Below, piece by piece: positions 16,158-24,884 of a DNA stretch of 64,000 nt; position 1 is the first letter of the stretch, and each line of letters opens with the position of its first letter. The stretch is from assembly GCA_902782465.1 (NCBI GenBank), contig CACZNH010000016.1, forward strand, positions 1 to 64,000, written 5' to 3'. The DNA comes from an uncultured Bacteroidales bacterium. GTDB lineage: Bacteria; Bacteroidota; Bacteroidia; Bacteroidales; Muribaculaceae. Under the pieces are notes generated by a model. It was not told the origin of the DNA and made no database searches. It was given only the letters and a program-made list of their open reading frames with translations. A program made the translations under genes and the position numbers.

Positions 16158-16186
16158 GTTGTAAGTTGTAAGTTGTAAGTTTTAAG
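16155..16186 (-). repeat. AACTTAC tandem repeat overlapping the lpxH start
   Basis: Three CAACTTA heptamers plus an AACTT remnant, preceded by ACTTAAAACT. The repeat reaches into the TTG start codon of lpxH. A second quasi-repeat (CCTAACGCCTAATG type) lies at 16201-16234 in the same spacer. Confidence 0.65.
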
Positions 16187-16234
16187 TACGATTACTATCG
16201 CCTGAAACCTAACGCCTAATGCCTAACGCCTAAT

Positions 16235-16555
16235 CTACATCATGCCGAGTTCGAGTTTTGCCTCGTCGGTCATCATGCGGGGATCCCACTCGGGTTCAAA
16301 CACGAGGTTGACGGTGGCACTGGTGACGCCGTCGACGCTCTCGACCTTCTGCCTCACGTCTTCAAAGATGAAGTCGGCGATGGGGCAGTTGGGGGCGGTG
16401 AGCGTCATGTCGATGTCCACATGACCGTCGTCGTTGAGGTCGATTTTGTAAATCAGCCCCAGGCTATATACGTCAACAGGGAGCTCGGGGTCATAGACCG
16501 TCTTGAGCATCTTGATGATGTCTTCCTCTATCTTGAGTTTCTGTTCTTGTTCCAT
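16235..16555 (-). CDS. DUF59 / MIP18-like iron-sulfur metabolism protein (SufT-like)
   Basis: 106 residues from ATG 16555. An in-frame extension further upstream exists but crosses the promoter element at 16564-16571. DUF59 fold: EEDIIKMLKTVYDPELPVDVYSLGLIY followed by DIDMTLTAPNCPIADFI, with the conserved cysteine in APNCP. Proteins of this family help mature Fe-S proteins or act in the PaaD-like context; the exact client is unknown. Located upstream of lpxH on the same strand, 77 bp apart. Confidence 0.88.
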   Translation of the reverse strand: MEQEQKLKIEEDIIKMLKTVYDPELPVDVYSLGLIYKIDLNDDGHVDIDMTLTAPNCPIADFIFEDVRQKVESVDGVTSATVNLVFEPEWDPRMMTDEAKLELGMM

Positions 16556-16563
16556 ATCGGGCG

Positions 16564-16571
16564 CAAAATTA
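16564..16571 (-). promoter_or_regulatory. -7 element 8 nt before the DUF59 start
   Basis: TAATTTTG on the minus strand, 8 nt before ATG 16555. The mRNA should start at or within a few nt of the start codon. Confidence 0.55.
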
Positions 16572-16649
16572 CGCAAAAAGTCCAAATTGCAGTCCAAATC
16601 GCGTGCCAAAATCATCACAACCATTCTGTCAGAACGTCCGTCACACAAT

Positions 16650-17101
16650 CCCATGCTAAGCCGCCAAGGCGCTAAGGTTTTATTATATAAGAGGTTACCA
16701 AACTGTTCCATCACGATTGACAGATTGTTTTTTATTGTCTTTCTTGTCGTTAAAAAATCCTTTGCGCCTTCGGGGCTTAGGGTGGTGAAAGCTGGCAGAA
16801 TGGTCACAAAAATCATCACTGCGGGTGAAAATTGCCAAAAATGCAGTCAATCAAGTATATCCGCCTCACAACCCCGAAAGCAGTGAAAAATGAAATTTTT
16901 TATAAAAAATGCTGAATATTAGCGCTTAATTGGAAAAAAAGTGCGATATTTGCAGGCGCAAAATCGACAGGGGGCTCATTTTTGAGCGCTTTTTGTTTGT
17001 GCCATAACCGCAAGCAAAGCGCTTAATCCACTGTCGGTCAAGCAATTATTTAGTGTATTATTATAAACGTTTAACTTAAATATTTAATTTTCAGGAAAAC
17101 A
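16650..17101. other. Intergenic region with GCTAAG repeat remnant and structured HU leader
   Basis: A copy of the CGCCAAGGCGCTAAGG motif lies at about 16660-16676. GATATTTG (16945-16952) is a near match to the -7 consensus. Downstream is a nested structure: CGACAG (16965) with CTGTCG (17031-17036), enclosing AGCGCTTT (16985) with AAAGCGCT (17016-17023). No coding sequence seen. Confidence 0.45.
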
Positions 17102-17374
17102 ATGACTAAAGCAGAAATCGTAAGAGAGATCGCTCAATCAACTGGCATTGACAAAGCATCGGTTCTGGAAACCGTAGAGAAGTTCATGGACGCTGTTAAG
17201 GACTCGCTGGCTAATGGTGAGAACGTTTATCTGCGTGGTTTCGGTAGCTTTATCGTGAAGACCCGTTCACAGAAGACCGCCCGCAACATCAGCAAGAATA
17301 CCGTTATCATTATCCCCGAGCACAAGATTCCGGCTTTCAAGCCCGCCAAGGTGTTCATGGAGCAGGTGAAGTAA
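17102..17374 (+). CDS. HU/IHF-family DNA-binding protein
   Basis: 90 residues, the standard length of a histone-like protein that binds and bends DNA as a dimer. Seen: MTKAEIVREIAQSTGID helix pair, the family signature GFGSFIVKTRSQKTARN with the flexible DNA-binding arm (about 46-75), and FKPAKVFMEQV at the C-terminus. Followed closely by a 30-aa basic protein and then an RNase E/G gene, an order that I recall from other Bacteroidetes. Long structured leader, see findings. Confidence 0.95.
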   Translation: MTKAEIVREIAQSTGIDKASVLETVEKFMDAVKDSLANGENVYLRGFGSFIVKTRSQKTARNISKNTVIIIPEHKIPAFKPAKVFMEQVK

Positions 17375-17434
17375 TCATCCCGATAGCAATACAACTTCCA
17401 AATCATATTTTCAAACATCAATTCATTAATAACT

Positions 17435-17527
17435 ATGCCTAACGGAAAGAAACGCAAAGGCCACAAGATGGCTACGCACAAGCGCAAAAAAAGACTGCGC
17501 AAGAATCGTCACAAAAACAAAAAGTAA
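17435..17527 (+). CDS. 30-aa AURKAIP1/COX24-domain ribosomal-type protein
   Basis: ATG CCT AAC GGA... TAA encodes 30 residues: MPNGKKRKGHKMATHKRKKR, then LRKNRHKNKK. The extremely basic HKMATHKRKKRLRKNRHK pattern is that of the COX24_C/AURKAIP1 family, whose relatives include mitochondrial mS38 and mycobacterial bS22, small subunit proteins. Located 60 bp after HU. Assignment is by pattern only; the ribosomal role is inferred from the homologues. Confidence 0.8.
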   Translation: MPNGKKRKGHKMATHKRKKRLRKNRHKNKK

Positions 17528-17559
17528 TTGTTGCGTGATGCATCATCTGTGACTACTGT

Positions 17560-17626
17560 GAAATAGCGGGAACAAACGAATTGTCACGCGTGGTGAACAA
17601 TTGGTTTGTTCCTGTCTTGCTATTTC
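17560..17626. promoter_or_regulatory. Long hairpin upstream of the RNase E/G gene
   Basis: Left arm 17560-17584 (GAAATAGCGGGAACAAAC...) pairs with right arm 17597-17626 (...GTTTGTTCCTGTCTTGCTATTTC) with one short bulge, closing an 11-13 nt loop. There is no U-tract directly behind it, so it looks like an RNA processing or regulatory structure rather than a terminator. Confidence 0.6.
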
Positions 17627-17812
17627 AAGAGGCCATGACACCATCCGCCTGTGGATTATTAATCGGCCTCTCCTGCCCCACTAAATCCCCGCACCGCCAC
17701 GGGAACAGATGTCCAGCGGGACATCGACACAGCTCCCTGGCAACGTGCAATTTATATATGACATAAGAAATATATAAATCTCAATTCTTTATTTTTTCAA
17801 CCACCTTCTGCG

Positions 17813-19456
17813 ATGAGAAGTGAACTAGTAGTTGACGTCACGCCCAAGGACATGACCACCGCGCTGCTCGAAGACGGGCGCCTGGTGTCATTGCAACGGG
17901 AGACGAGAGATGTCTCCTATGCCGTGGGCAACATCTACCTTGCCAAGGTGAAGAAGCTGATGCCGGGACTGAACGCCGCGTTTGTCAACGTGGGACATCC
18001 CAAGGACGCATTCCTTCATTACCTTGATTTGGGTTCACAGTTCAACACTCTTTCTCAATACATCAAGACGGTACGCGAGAATCCCAACAAGCGGCCAACA
18101 AGCATCAGCAAAATCAAGAACCAGCCCGACACCAACAAACACGGCACCGTCACCGACGTGCTGACCCAGGGTGAGGAAGTGCTGGTACAAATCGCCAAAG
18201 AGCCCATCTCCACCAAGGGTCCGCGCCTGACGACCGAAATCACCTTCACGGGGCGTTTTATGGTACTCACCCCGTTCAACGACCGCATCTCGGTGTCACA
18301 AAAGATTAAGGACCATGGCGAGAAGACACGCCTGCGCCGGCTCATCGAGAGCATGAAGCCCAAGAACTTCGGCATCATCGTGCGCACTTCGGCCGAGAAC
18401 AAGAAAGCCGCCGAACTCAATGCTGAGCTAAAGATTCTGCTCAAAGCCTGGGATGACGCCATTGCCAAGGTGCAACATGCCACCGTGCCGAGCCTCGTCT
18501 ATGAGGAAGAAAGCCGTGCCGTCGGAGAAATCCGGGACATCTTCAATCCGGAGTTTGAGAGCATTCAAGTCAATAATGCCGAAGTGTATGAACAAATTCA
18601 TGACTACGTGAACCTGATAGCCCCCGATCGCAGCGATATCGTGAAACTGTACAGCGACGACGAGCCCATCTTTGACAAACTGGGCATCACACGACAAATC
18701 AAGTCGTCGTTCGGAAAAACGGTATCCTTCAAATCGGGCGCATACATAATCGTAGAAAGCACCGAAGCCCTTCACGTCATCGATGTGAACAGCGGCAACC
18801 GCTCGCGCACCAGCACCGACCAGGAGAGCAATGCGCTGAACGTGAACCTGCTCGCCGCCGACGAGATAGCCAGGCAACTGCGCCTGCGCGACATGGGCGG
18901 CATCATCGTGATTGACTTTATCGACATGGCCAAGGCCGAACACCGTCAGGAACTGTATCAGCACATGCGCGAAGTGATGCAGAAAGACCGCACACGTCAC
19001 AACATCCTGCCACTGAGCAAGTTCGGACTGATGCAAATCACGCGCCAGCGCGTGCGGCCCGCCCTGGACATCGCCACTGCCGAGACCTGCCCATCATGCG
19101 GCGGCACCGGCCAAGTGCAACCATCACTGCTTTTTACCGACAAGTTGAAAGACAAGATTGATTACCTTGTCAACACGCTGAACGTGAACAACTTCATTAT
19201 GTATGTCCATCCATTTGTCGACGCTTATCTCAAGAAAGGTCTCGTGAGCGAGTACTGGAAATGGCGCAGGGAATACAAGCGCAAATTCCGCATCCTGCCC
19301 GACCAATCGCTTAACTACCTCGAATACAAGGTGCTCGACAAAGAACGTAACGAGATTGACCTTAAAGAAGAAAAAGACACCAGCAGCAGCGAAACGACCA
19401 AAAAGGAGCGACGCTCCAAACAACGCGCCGCCGCTGCCGACGACAGCGAGCAGTGA
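17813..19456 (+). CDS. Rne/Rng family ribonuclease (RNase G/E)
   Basis: 547 residues, about the length of RNase G plus a basic C-terminal tail. Central S1-like region (VGNIYLAKVKKLMPGLNAAFVNVG, about 38-61), long insert with FTGRFMVLTPF, catalytic DNase I-like domain with DVNSGN and IIVIDFIDM providing the two metal-binding aspartates, and the zinc-link CPSCGGTGQV. The C-terminus is charged (ETTKKERRSKQR) and lacks an E. coli-type degradosome scaffold. Role: 5'-end-dependent endonucleolytic rRNA and mRNA processing. Preceded by the 17560-17626 hairpin, where autoregulation is conceivable by analogy with rne. Confidence 0.94.
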   Translation: MRSELVVDVTPKDMTTALLEDGRLVSLQRETRDVSYAVGNIYLAKVKKLMPGLNAAFVNVGHPKDAFLHYLDLGSQFNTLSQYIKTVRENPNKRPTSISKIKNQPDTNKHGTVTDVLTQGEEVLVQIAKEPISTKGPRLTTEITFTGRFMVLTPFNDRISVSQKIKDHGEKTRLRRLIESMKPKNFGIIVRTSAENKKAAELNAELKILLKAWDDAIAKVQHATVPSLVYEEESRAVGEIRDIFNPEFESIQVNNAEVYEQIHDYVNLIAPDRSDIVKLYSDDEPIFDKLGITRQIKSSFGKTVSFKSGAYIIVESTEALHVIDVNSGNRSRTSTDQESNALNVNLLAADEIARQLRLRDMGGIIVIDFIDMAKAEHRQELYQHMREVMQKDRTRHNILPLSKFGLMQITRQRVRPALDIATAETCPSCGGTGQVQPSLLFTDKLKDKIDYLVNTLNVNNFIMYVHPFVDAYLKKGLVSEYWKWRREYKRKFRILPDQSLNYLEYKVLDKERNEIDLKEEKDTSSSETTKKERRSKQRAAAADDSEQ

Positions 19457-19486
19457 CAGCAACCGCGTCACCGCCAACACGACATC

Positions 19487-19528
19487 AAGGCCGCCCTGCA
19501 TGATACCAGCAGGGCGGCCTTCATTTTT
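19487..19528 (+). terminator. Intrinsic terminator of the RNase E/G gene
   Basis: Arms AAGGCCGCCCTGC (19487-19499) and GCAGGGCGGCCTT (19509-19521), perfect 13 bp stem, then CATTTTTCC. Confidence 0.85.
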
Positions 19529-19705
19529 CCTCAAGCCAAGCCGCTAAGTTTCAGCAATTGAGCAACACGGAAGCCCGCAAGCGCGCAAAAATCAAAACAA
19601 ATCTAAATCATTTATTTGTTTTGATTCTCGCGCGTCAGCACGATGAAAGCTCTTTATGTGATTATTGCAATATCATCGGTGGCGTTACGCATTAGAGGAA
19701 GGGCG

Positions 19706-21301
19706 CTAATCCTGCGAAACGCGCACAGCACGGACACTGTGACCATAGTCCCGGCTGATCACGGTCGTGAGTTTGGCATTCGAAGTGAAGGCAAGGTAGT
19801 ACGCGCGGTCGGTGCGACTGCCATTATCGAGCGTGCGCGACCAATATCTGCCACACGACTCCACGCCGTTGATCGACTCATTCAAGCGGTTGCCTGCATT
19901 GGGCAAGAACAAGGTATTGCCATTGGGACCCATCACATGAAACCCATTCGACGACCAAATACAATAACACTTACTAAGGAGTTCTTTATACTGCTCCAAG
20001 GTCGGCATGCGCCACGACGGCCCCCAGTTAACATATGCTGCATCGTCCTCAGGTTCCAATTCGGTCTTGTTATCCACCGTACCGTAGTTGCTGTTGGTGC
20101 AGTACTTGGTCAGCGTGTTCTTACTGCCGTTGCACCACTTGTAGGTGCTCCAGTCATAGTACTCCTTGGGTTCAGTCTCGCCCCAGGCGAAATATTCGCC
20201 GTACTCCTCGGGGCTATCGGCGCCGATGTTGCACGTAGCCCATAGCGTGCCGCTGGGCAGACCCAGGTCTACCCACTCATGTTCATCACCGGGGTCTTCC
20301 CAGGGCCAATAGCCATTCAACAGGAAGTCAATCAATTCAGTTACATCGGCGATGTTTATTGTGCCGTCACTATTTACATCGGCATTGTCGGCATTGGTCA
20401 AAGCGGTGTCATCACCCAGCAAATAGTCAATCACGCTAGTTACATCGGCAATGTTGACAAAGCCGTCACTATTCACGTCACCCAACTCAGTATAGACAGT
20501 GACCTCGCACTGGTCGGGGTTCCCCCAGCCATCGGCGGCATTTACCGTAATGGTGGCGGTGCCCTCGGCGATGCCTACGACCATGATGGTACCGTTAACC
20601 AAACGCGGCAGCGCTACGGCGGGATTGCTGGAAGTAACGGCCAAATCGACGGCATATGGTGAGCAGGTGGCGTTGAGCTTCAACGTGTGGTTGGGCAACA
20701 GGCGTGCTTCATGGCAGTCGATTGTGATGGTCACGCGCTCGGGAAGCACCGTCACATGACAGTAAGCCTGCTTGTCGGCACAAGCGGCAATGATGTCACA
20801 CTCACCGGCACCCACCGCCGTCACCAAGCCATCATACACTGTTGCGACAGCCGTGTTGGTCGATAACCAGTAAATCGTAGTTGGCGTGGCATCAGGGGGA
20901 TAAACAGTTGGCGTCAACTCCATCGTTTCACCAAGTTCCAGCTCGGCAGTGAACTTATCAAACACCACATATCGAGGTGAAATGGCATCGGCAATAATGT
21001 TGTTGAAATAGTTCCAGTACTGGGCGGAGAAATAGGAGACCATGGCCGCTGACGGCACATGCAAAGCGGCGCCATAGTCCGTGAACGTGTTTGACACGCA
21101 AGTAGGGGGTATCGCCGAATAACAGTAAATGACACTCGGGTTAACTTGCAAATCGCCTAACGAAGTGACGTAACCGCCGATGTAGAGCGTCGTGCCGTCC
21201 TGATACACGCCGTCGGCCAGCTGGACGTAGTCGGCTTTAGCTACTGTGGCCGCCGACAACACCGTCAGCAGCAAAACGAGAGATTGTAAGAATTTTTTCA
21301 T
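19706..21301 (-). CDS. Secreted Ig-like, double-dockerin, FISUMP-domain protein
   Basis: Start at ATG 21301 (531 aa; MKKFLQSLVLLLTVLSAATVAKA signal peptide), because a longer frame would begin upstream of the promoter element at 21332. After an N-terminal segment come two Big_2-like immunoglobulin modules (about 115-260). Then follows a full dockerin-like pair, each loop with a G-D-V-N-S-D-G start (GDVNSDGFVNIADVTSVIDY and ADVNSDGTINIADVTELIDF). The C-terminal FISUMP (Fibrobacter succinogenes paralogous) domain has the hallmark WVDLGLPSGTLWATCNIGA, YFAWGE, YVNWGPSWRMPTLEQYKEL and a terminal RAVRV. Function unknown; cell-surface location is inferred. The C-terminal half is paralogous to the gene at 37393. 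Confidence 0.85.
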   Translation of the reverse strand: MKKFLQSLVLLLTVLSAATVAKADYVQLADGVYQDGTTLYIGGYVTSLGDLQVNPSVIYCYSAIPPTCVSNTFTDYGAALHVPSAAMVSYFSAQYWNYFNNIIADAISPRYVVFDKFTAELELGETMELTPTVYPPDATPTTIYWLSTNTAVATVYDGLVTAVGAGECDIIAACADKQAYCHVTVLPERVTITIDCHEARLLPNHTLKLNATCSPYAVDLAVTSSNPAVALPRLVNGTIMVVGIAEGTATITVNAADGWGNPDQCEVTVYTELGDVNSDGFVNIADVTSVIDYLLGDDTALTNADNADVNSDGTINIADVTELIDFLLNGYWPWEDPGDEHEWVDLGLPSGTLWATCNIGADSPEEYGEYFAWGETEPKEYYDWSTYKWCNGSKNTLTKYCTNSNYGTVDNKTELEPEDDAAYVNWGPSWRMPTLEQYKELLSKCYCIWSSNGFHVMGPNGNTLFLPNAGNRLNESINGVESCGRYWSRTLDNGSRTDRAYYLAFTSNAKLTTVISRDYGHSVRAVRVSQD

Positions 21302-21331
21302 AGTGGTAATGGTGTTTAGAGTTATTTTGTG

Positions 21332-21339
21332 CAAATATA
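21332..21339 (-). promoter_or_regulatory. -7 element of FISUMP protein 1
   Basis: TATATTTG on the minus strand, 30 nt before ATG 21301. Confidence 0.6.
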
Positions 21340-21361
21340 GAGAAAAAAGCGGGAATGACAA

Positions 21362-21651
21362 TTGATTATATCAGTTTTTTCTCATTTTCGGGAGATGGGG
21401 TCGCCGTCGGCGACATTTGATTGAGATATCCACTCCCCCGAGTGAAACCGAATCCTCGCTATCTCTCGGCCGTCGGTTTTACTCGGGGTTATTCAGCGGG
21501 CCGCCCGTCGGGCGGCTGCCACTCAGCACAGGTACTTCTTCAAGGCCCCACAATACATCTCGAGGATTAAACTGTGCTAAAATCAGGTGGAGCCATGACA
21601 TAAATATTTAAAAAAAATGCTTTTTTGTTTGGCGCTCCGCTCGGCTTGCAC
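21362..21651. other. Intergenic region with GC-rich palindromes
   Basis: No gene seen. It holds GTCGCCGTCGGCGAC (near 21400), a relative of the GTCGCCTGCGGCGAC palindrome near 40360, and a GCCGCCCG/CGGGCGGC hairpin (about 21499-21517). The CTCCCCCGAGTGAAACC and GGTTTTACTCGGGG segments (about 21431-21490) form a further inverted repeat. Confidence 0.45.
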
Positions 21652-21659
21652 TATCTTTG
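21652..21659 (+). promoter_or_regulatory. -7 element (with -33) of rocD-pruA
   Basis: TATCTTTG with a TTTG at 21627-21630, spacing 21 bp, a good Bacteroidetes sigma-factor promoter. It sets the rocD start at 21718 rather than at the upstream in-frame codon 21625. Confidence 0.7.
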
Positions 21660-21717
21660 CAAGCAGAAAAAGAATCCTTTATCATTAACTTTAAATACAA
21701 ACAAAACAACTGAATCA

Positions 21718-23019
21718 ATGAAGAAACCAACAGCAAAAAAAACGTGTGCTAGAAAATCATGTAAGAGTGTTGATCCCAGCAAGCCCGCTGCACTGGGCGC
21801 AAAGACCAAGAGTTACATCGCAATGGAGGACCGCTATGGTGCCCACAACTACCATCCCCTGCCCGTCGTTCTGAAGAAGGGTAAAGGTATCTATGTGTGG
21901 GACGTAGAGGGCAAGAAGTACTTCGACTTCCTGTCGGCCTACAGTGCTGTGAACCAGGGTCACTGCCATCCCCGCATCGTGAAGGCGCTGAAGGACCAGA
22001 CCAACAAGCTGTGTCTGACTTCGCGTGCATTCTATAACGAGGCTTTCTGCGAGTATGAGAAATTCATGCACTCCTACTTCGGCTACGATAAAGTGCTGCC
22101 CATGAACACCGGTGCCGAGGGCGTTGAGACCGCCCTGAAGCTCGCCCGCCGCTGGGGTGTTATCAAGAAAGGCATACCCAACGACAAGGTGAAAATCATC
22201 TGCTGCGAGGGCAACTTCCACGGCCGCACCGTGACCATCATCACCATGAGCAATGACCCCGACAGCTTTGCCAACTACGGTCCTCTGACTCCTGGCTTCA
22301 TCCGCATCCCCTACAACGACACCAAGGCCCTCGAGAAAGCTCTCAAGGAGCACGGCAAGGAGGTTGCTGCCTTCATCGCTGAGCCCATCCAGGGCGAGGC
22401 TGGCGTCTTTGTTCCCGATGACGGCTATCTGAAGAAATGCTTCGACCTGTGCCACAAGCACAACGTGCTGTTCATTGCCGACGAGGTGCAGACCGGTATC
22501 GCCCGCACGGGTAAGATGCTGTGCTCAGAGCACGACGGCATCCGTCCCGACATCGTCATCCTGGGTAAGGCCCTGGGTGGTGGCGTGCTGCCCGTTTCGG
22601 CTTGCCTTGCCGACGACGACATCATGCTCAACGTGAAGCCCGGCGAGCACGGCTCGACCTTCGGCGGCTTCCCCCTGGCAGCCCGTGTTGCCGTTGAGGC
22701 CTTGAAGGTGGTTAAGGACGAGAAGCTCGTTCAGAACGCCGAGAAGATGGGTAAGATTTTCCGTGAGGAAATCATGAAGATTAACTCGCCGTTCATCGTG
22801 CAGGTGCGCGGTCGCGGTCTGTTGAACGCCATCGTCACCAAGCCCGTTGAAGGCAAGACCGCTTGGGACATCTGCCTGAAGCTGCGTGACAACGGCCTGC
22901 TGGCCAAGCCGACCCACGACCATATCATCCGCTTTGCTCCTCCCTTGTGCATCAACAAGGAGGAACTCATGGAGGCCATCGCCATCATCAAGAAGACCTT
23001 CGAGCAGATGTTCGGATAA
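21718..23019 (+). CDS. rocD: Ornithine--oxo-acid transaminase
   Basis: 433-residue class III aminotransferase. It moves the delta-amino group of ornithine to 2-oxoglutarate, giving glutamate semialdehyde/P5C, the substrate of the next gene. Seen: [15 protein letters not shown] (PLP phosphate binding), [21 protein letters not shown] with the cofactor aspartate, and the PLP lysine K284 in [13 protein letters not shown]. Start at ATG 21718 is fixed by the promoter. A basic N-terminal leader ([17 protein letters not shown]) precedes the conserved fold and is unusual in length. Forms an ornithine-to-glutamate catabolic unit with pruA. Confidence 0.94.
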   Translation: MKKPTAKKTCARKSCKSVDPSKPAALGAKTKSYIAMEDRYGAHNYHPLPVVLKKGKGIYVWDVEGKKYFDFLSAYSAVNQGHCHPRIVKALKDQTNKLCLTSRAFYNEAFCEYEKFMHSYFGYDKVLPMNTGAEGVETALKLARRWGVIKKGIPNDKVKIICCEGNFHGRTVTIITMSNDPDSFANYGPLTPGFIRIPYNDTKALEKALKEHGKEVAAFIAEPIQGEAGVFVPDDGYLKKCFDLCHKHNVLFIADEVQTGIARTGKMLCSEHDGIRPDIVILGKALGGGVLPVSACLADDDIMLNVKPGEHGSTFGGFPLAARVAVEALKVVKDEKLVQNAEKMGKIFREEIMKINSPFIVQVRGRGLLNAIVTKPVEGKTAWDICLKLRDNGLLAKPTHDHIIRFAPPLCINKEELMEAIAIIKKTFEQMFG

Positions 23020-23028
23020 TTATATAAT

Positions 23029-23061
23029 CAAGTGTCGCAAGCCGATGGCTTGTGGCACTTG
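23029..23061 (+). promoter_or_regulatory. Intercistronic hairpin between rocD and pruA
   Basis: Arms CAAGTGTCGCAAGCC and GGCTTGTGGCACTTG pair over 15 positions (two G-U) around a 3 nt loop, with no U-tract. It may tune mRNA stability or differential expression rather than terminate. Confidence 0.55.
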
Positions 23062-23062
23062 A

Positions 23063-23156
23063 TGTTTAGCGAGTAGAGAATAGTGATTAGAGAGTCGTCA
23101 GCCGACACTATTCATACTTAAAACTTAAAACTCACAACTTAAAACTAAAATAAAAA
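23063..23156 (+). repeat. Quasi-tandem spacer repeats before pruA
   Basis: TAGAGAATAGTGATTAGAG-type units are followed by CTTAAAACTTAAAACTCACAACTTAAAACT-type units, ending directly at the pruA ATG. Confidence 0.6.
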
Positions 23157-24782
23157 ATGAATAACGCTGTTATCAATTTCCCCCTTCCCGCCAATGAGCC
23201 GGTGAAGGCCTATATGCCCGGTTCGCCCGAGCGCGTAGCCCTGGAGCAGGAACTCGAGCGCCAGAGCAAAATCGTCGTGGACATCCCCATCATCATCGGC
23301 GGCAAGGAAATCCGCACCGGTGACACAGGTACCGTTACCTGCCCCCACGACCACAAGCACGTGCTTGCCACCTACCACAAGGTGACCAAGAAAGAAATAA
23401 AGATGGCGATTGACGCTGCCATGAAGGCATGGAAAGAGTGGAGCCGCACTCCCTGGACCACCCGCGCCGCTATCGTGATGAAGATGGCCGAGCTGCTCGC
23501 CACCAAGTATCGTCCCATCATGAATGCCGCCACGATGCTGGGCCAGAGCAAGAACATCTACCAGGCCGAAATCGACTCGGCTTGCGAGACCATCGACTTC
23601 TTCCGCTACAACGTGCACTATGCCAGCAAGATTTACGGCATGCAGCCCAAGGATGGCGTTGGCCAGCTGAACCACACCGAATATCGTCCCCTCGAGGGCT
23701 TTATCCTGGCTGTTACCCCGTTCAACTTCACCTCGATTGCCAGCAACCTGTGCATGACTCCCGTGCTGATGGGTAACGTGGCCCTGTGGAAGCCCTCCAC
23801 TACCGCCCTGCTGAGCAACTACTACCTGATGCAGCTCTACAAGGAAGCCGGTCTGCCCGACGGCGTGATCAACTTCCTGCCCGGTAGCGGCGCCCTCATC
23901 GGCGAGGTAGCCACCGAGAGCAAGTACTTCAGCGGCATCCATTTCACCGGCAGCACCGCCACCTTCAAGTCGCTGTGGAAGCAGGCCAGCCTGAACGTGG
24001 ACAAGTACATCTCCTACCCCCGCCTCGTGGGCGAGACCGGCGGCAAGGACTTCATCTTTGTTCACCCCAGTGCCGACAAGAAGGCCGTTGCTACGGCAGC
24101 CTTCTGCGGAGCGTTTGAGTTCCAGGGCCAGAAGTGCTCGGCAGCTTCGCGCATGTACATTCCCAAGAGCCTGTGGCCCGACGTGCTGAAGGACATCAAG
24201 GCCATGTGCAAGGAGGTGAAGATGGGCGACGTCAAGGATCCCATGAACTTCATCAACGCCGTTATCGACGAGGCTTCGTTCGACAAGTGCAAGAGCTATA
24301 TCGACTATGCCAAGAAGGCCGAGGACGCCAAGATTGTCATCGGTGGCAAGTGCGACAAGAAGAAAGGCTGGTTTGTTGAGCCCACCGTTATCGAGACCAC
24401 CAATCCCCGCTTCAAGTCGATGGAAGAGGAAATCTTCGGCCCCGTGCTGACGGTTTACCCCTATGACGACGACAAGGTGAACGAAACCGTACGCCTGTGT
24501 GACGAGACCTCGCCTTACGGTCTGACCGGTGCCGTTTGGGGCCGCGACCGCCTCGAGGTCGAGAAGATTACCGACAAGCTGTGCTATGCCGCCGGTAACT
24601 TCTACATCAACGACAAGCCGACGGGTGCCGTTGTGGGCATGCAGCCCTTCGGCGGCGCACGTGCCAGCGGTACCAACGACAAGGCCGGTGGTGAGTTCAA
24701 CCTCATCCGCTGGATTATCCCGCGCGTCATCAAGGAGACCCTCGTGTCACCGACCGACTACCGCTACACTTATCTGAAATAA
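23157..24782 (+). CDS. pruA: 1-pyrroline-5-carboxylate dehydrogenase
   Basis: 541-residue aldehyde dehydrogenase of the P5CDH type. It oxidises glutamate semialdehyde to glutamate with NAD(P)+. Seen: VTPFNFTSIASNL and GNVALWKPS (cofactor site), FTGSTATFKSLW, general base E293 in GETGGKDF, catalytic C327 in GQKCSAASR, and the C-terminal PFGGARASGTNDKAGG. It lacks the proline dehydrogenase half of PutA. Together with rocD it completes ornithine to glutamate, so arginine or ornithine is the likely source rather than proline. Confidence 0.95.
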   Translation: MNNAVINFPLPANEPVKAYMPGSPERVALEQELERQSKIVVDIPIIIGGKEIRTGDTGTVTCPHDHKHVLATYHKVTKKEIKMAIDAAMKAWKEWSRTPWTTRAAIVMKMAELLATKYRPIMNAATMLGQSKNIYQAEIDSACETIDFFRYNVHYASKIYGMQPKDGVGQLNHTEYRPLEGFILAVTPFNFTSIASNLCMTPVLMGNVALWKPSTTALLSNYYLMQLYKEAGLPDGVINFLPGSGALIGEVATESKYFSGIHFTGSTATFKSLWKQASLNVDKYISYPRLVGETGGKDFIFVHPSADKKAVATAAFCGAFEFQGQKCSAASRMYIPKSLWPDVLKDIKAMCKEVKMGDVKDPMNFINAVIDEASFDKCKSYIDYAKKAEDAKIVIGGKCDKKKGWFVEPTVIETTNPRFKSMEEEIFGPVLTVYPYDDDKVNETVRLCDETSPYGLTGAVWGRDRLEVEKITDKLCYAAGNFYINDKPTGAVVGMQPFGGARASGTNDKAGGEFNLIRWIIPRVIKETLVSPTDYRYTYLK

Positions 24783-24821
24783 GCTGTTAGGCTTTAGGCT
24801 TTAGGCTTAAGCAATAACAAT

Positions 24822-24858
24822 GGGGGTGTGTCAAAATCCTGTTTGACGCACCCTCATT
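24822..24858 (+). terminator. Intrinsic terminator after pruA
   Basis: Arms GGGTGTGTCAAA and TTTGACGCACCC around a 6 nt loop, followed by TCATTT. A TTTAGGC-type repeat lies just before (24784-24812). Confidence 0.65.
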
Positions 24859-24884
24859 TAGAATAAAAACTCCTCAACTCAAGC

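Noticed and set aside
16556-16819. 88-residue N-terminal extension of the DUF59 protein
   Set aside because: It crosses the promoter element at 16564-16571 and a dispersed repeat; the DUF59 fold starts at the ATG 16555.
17227-17502. Minus-strand frame opposite HU
   Set aside because: Overlaps HU and the COX24-like gene entirely; no supporting features.
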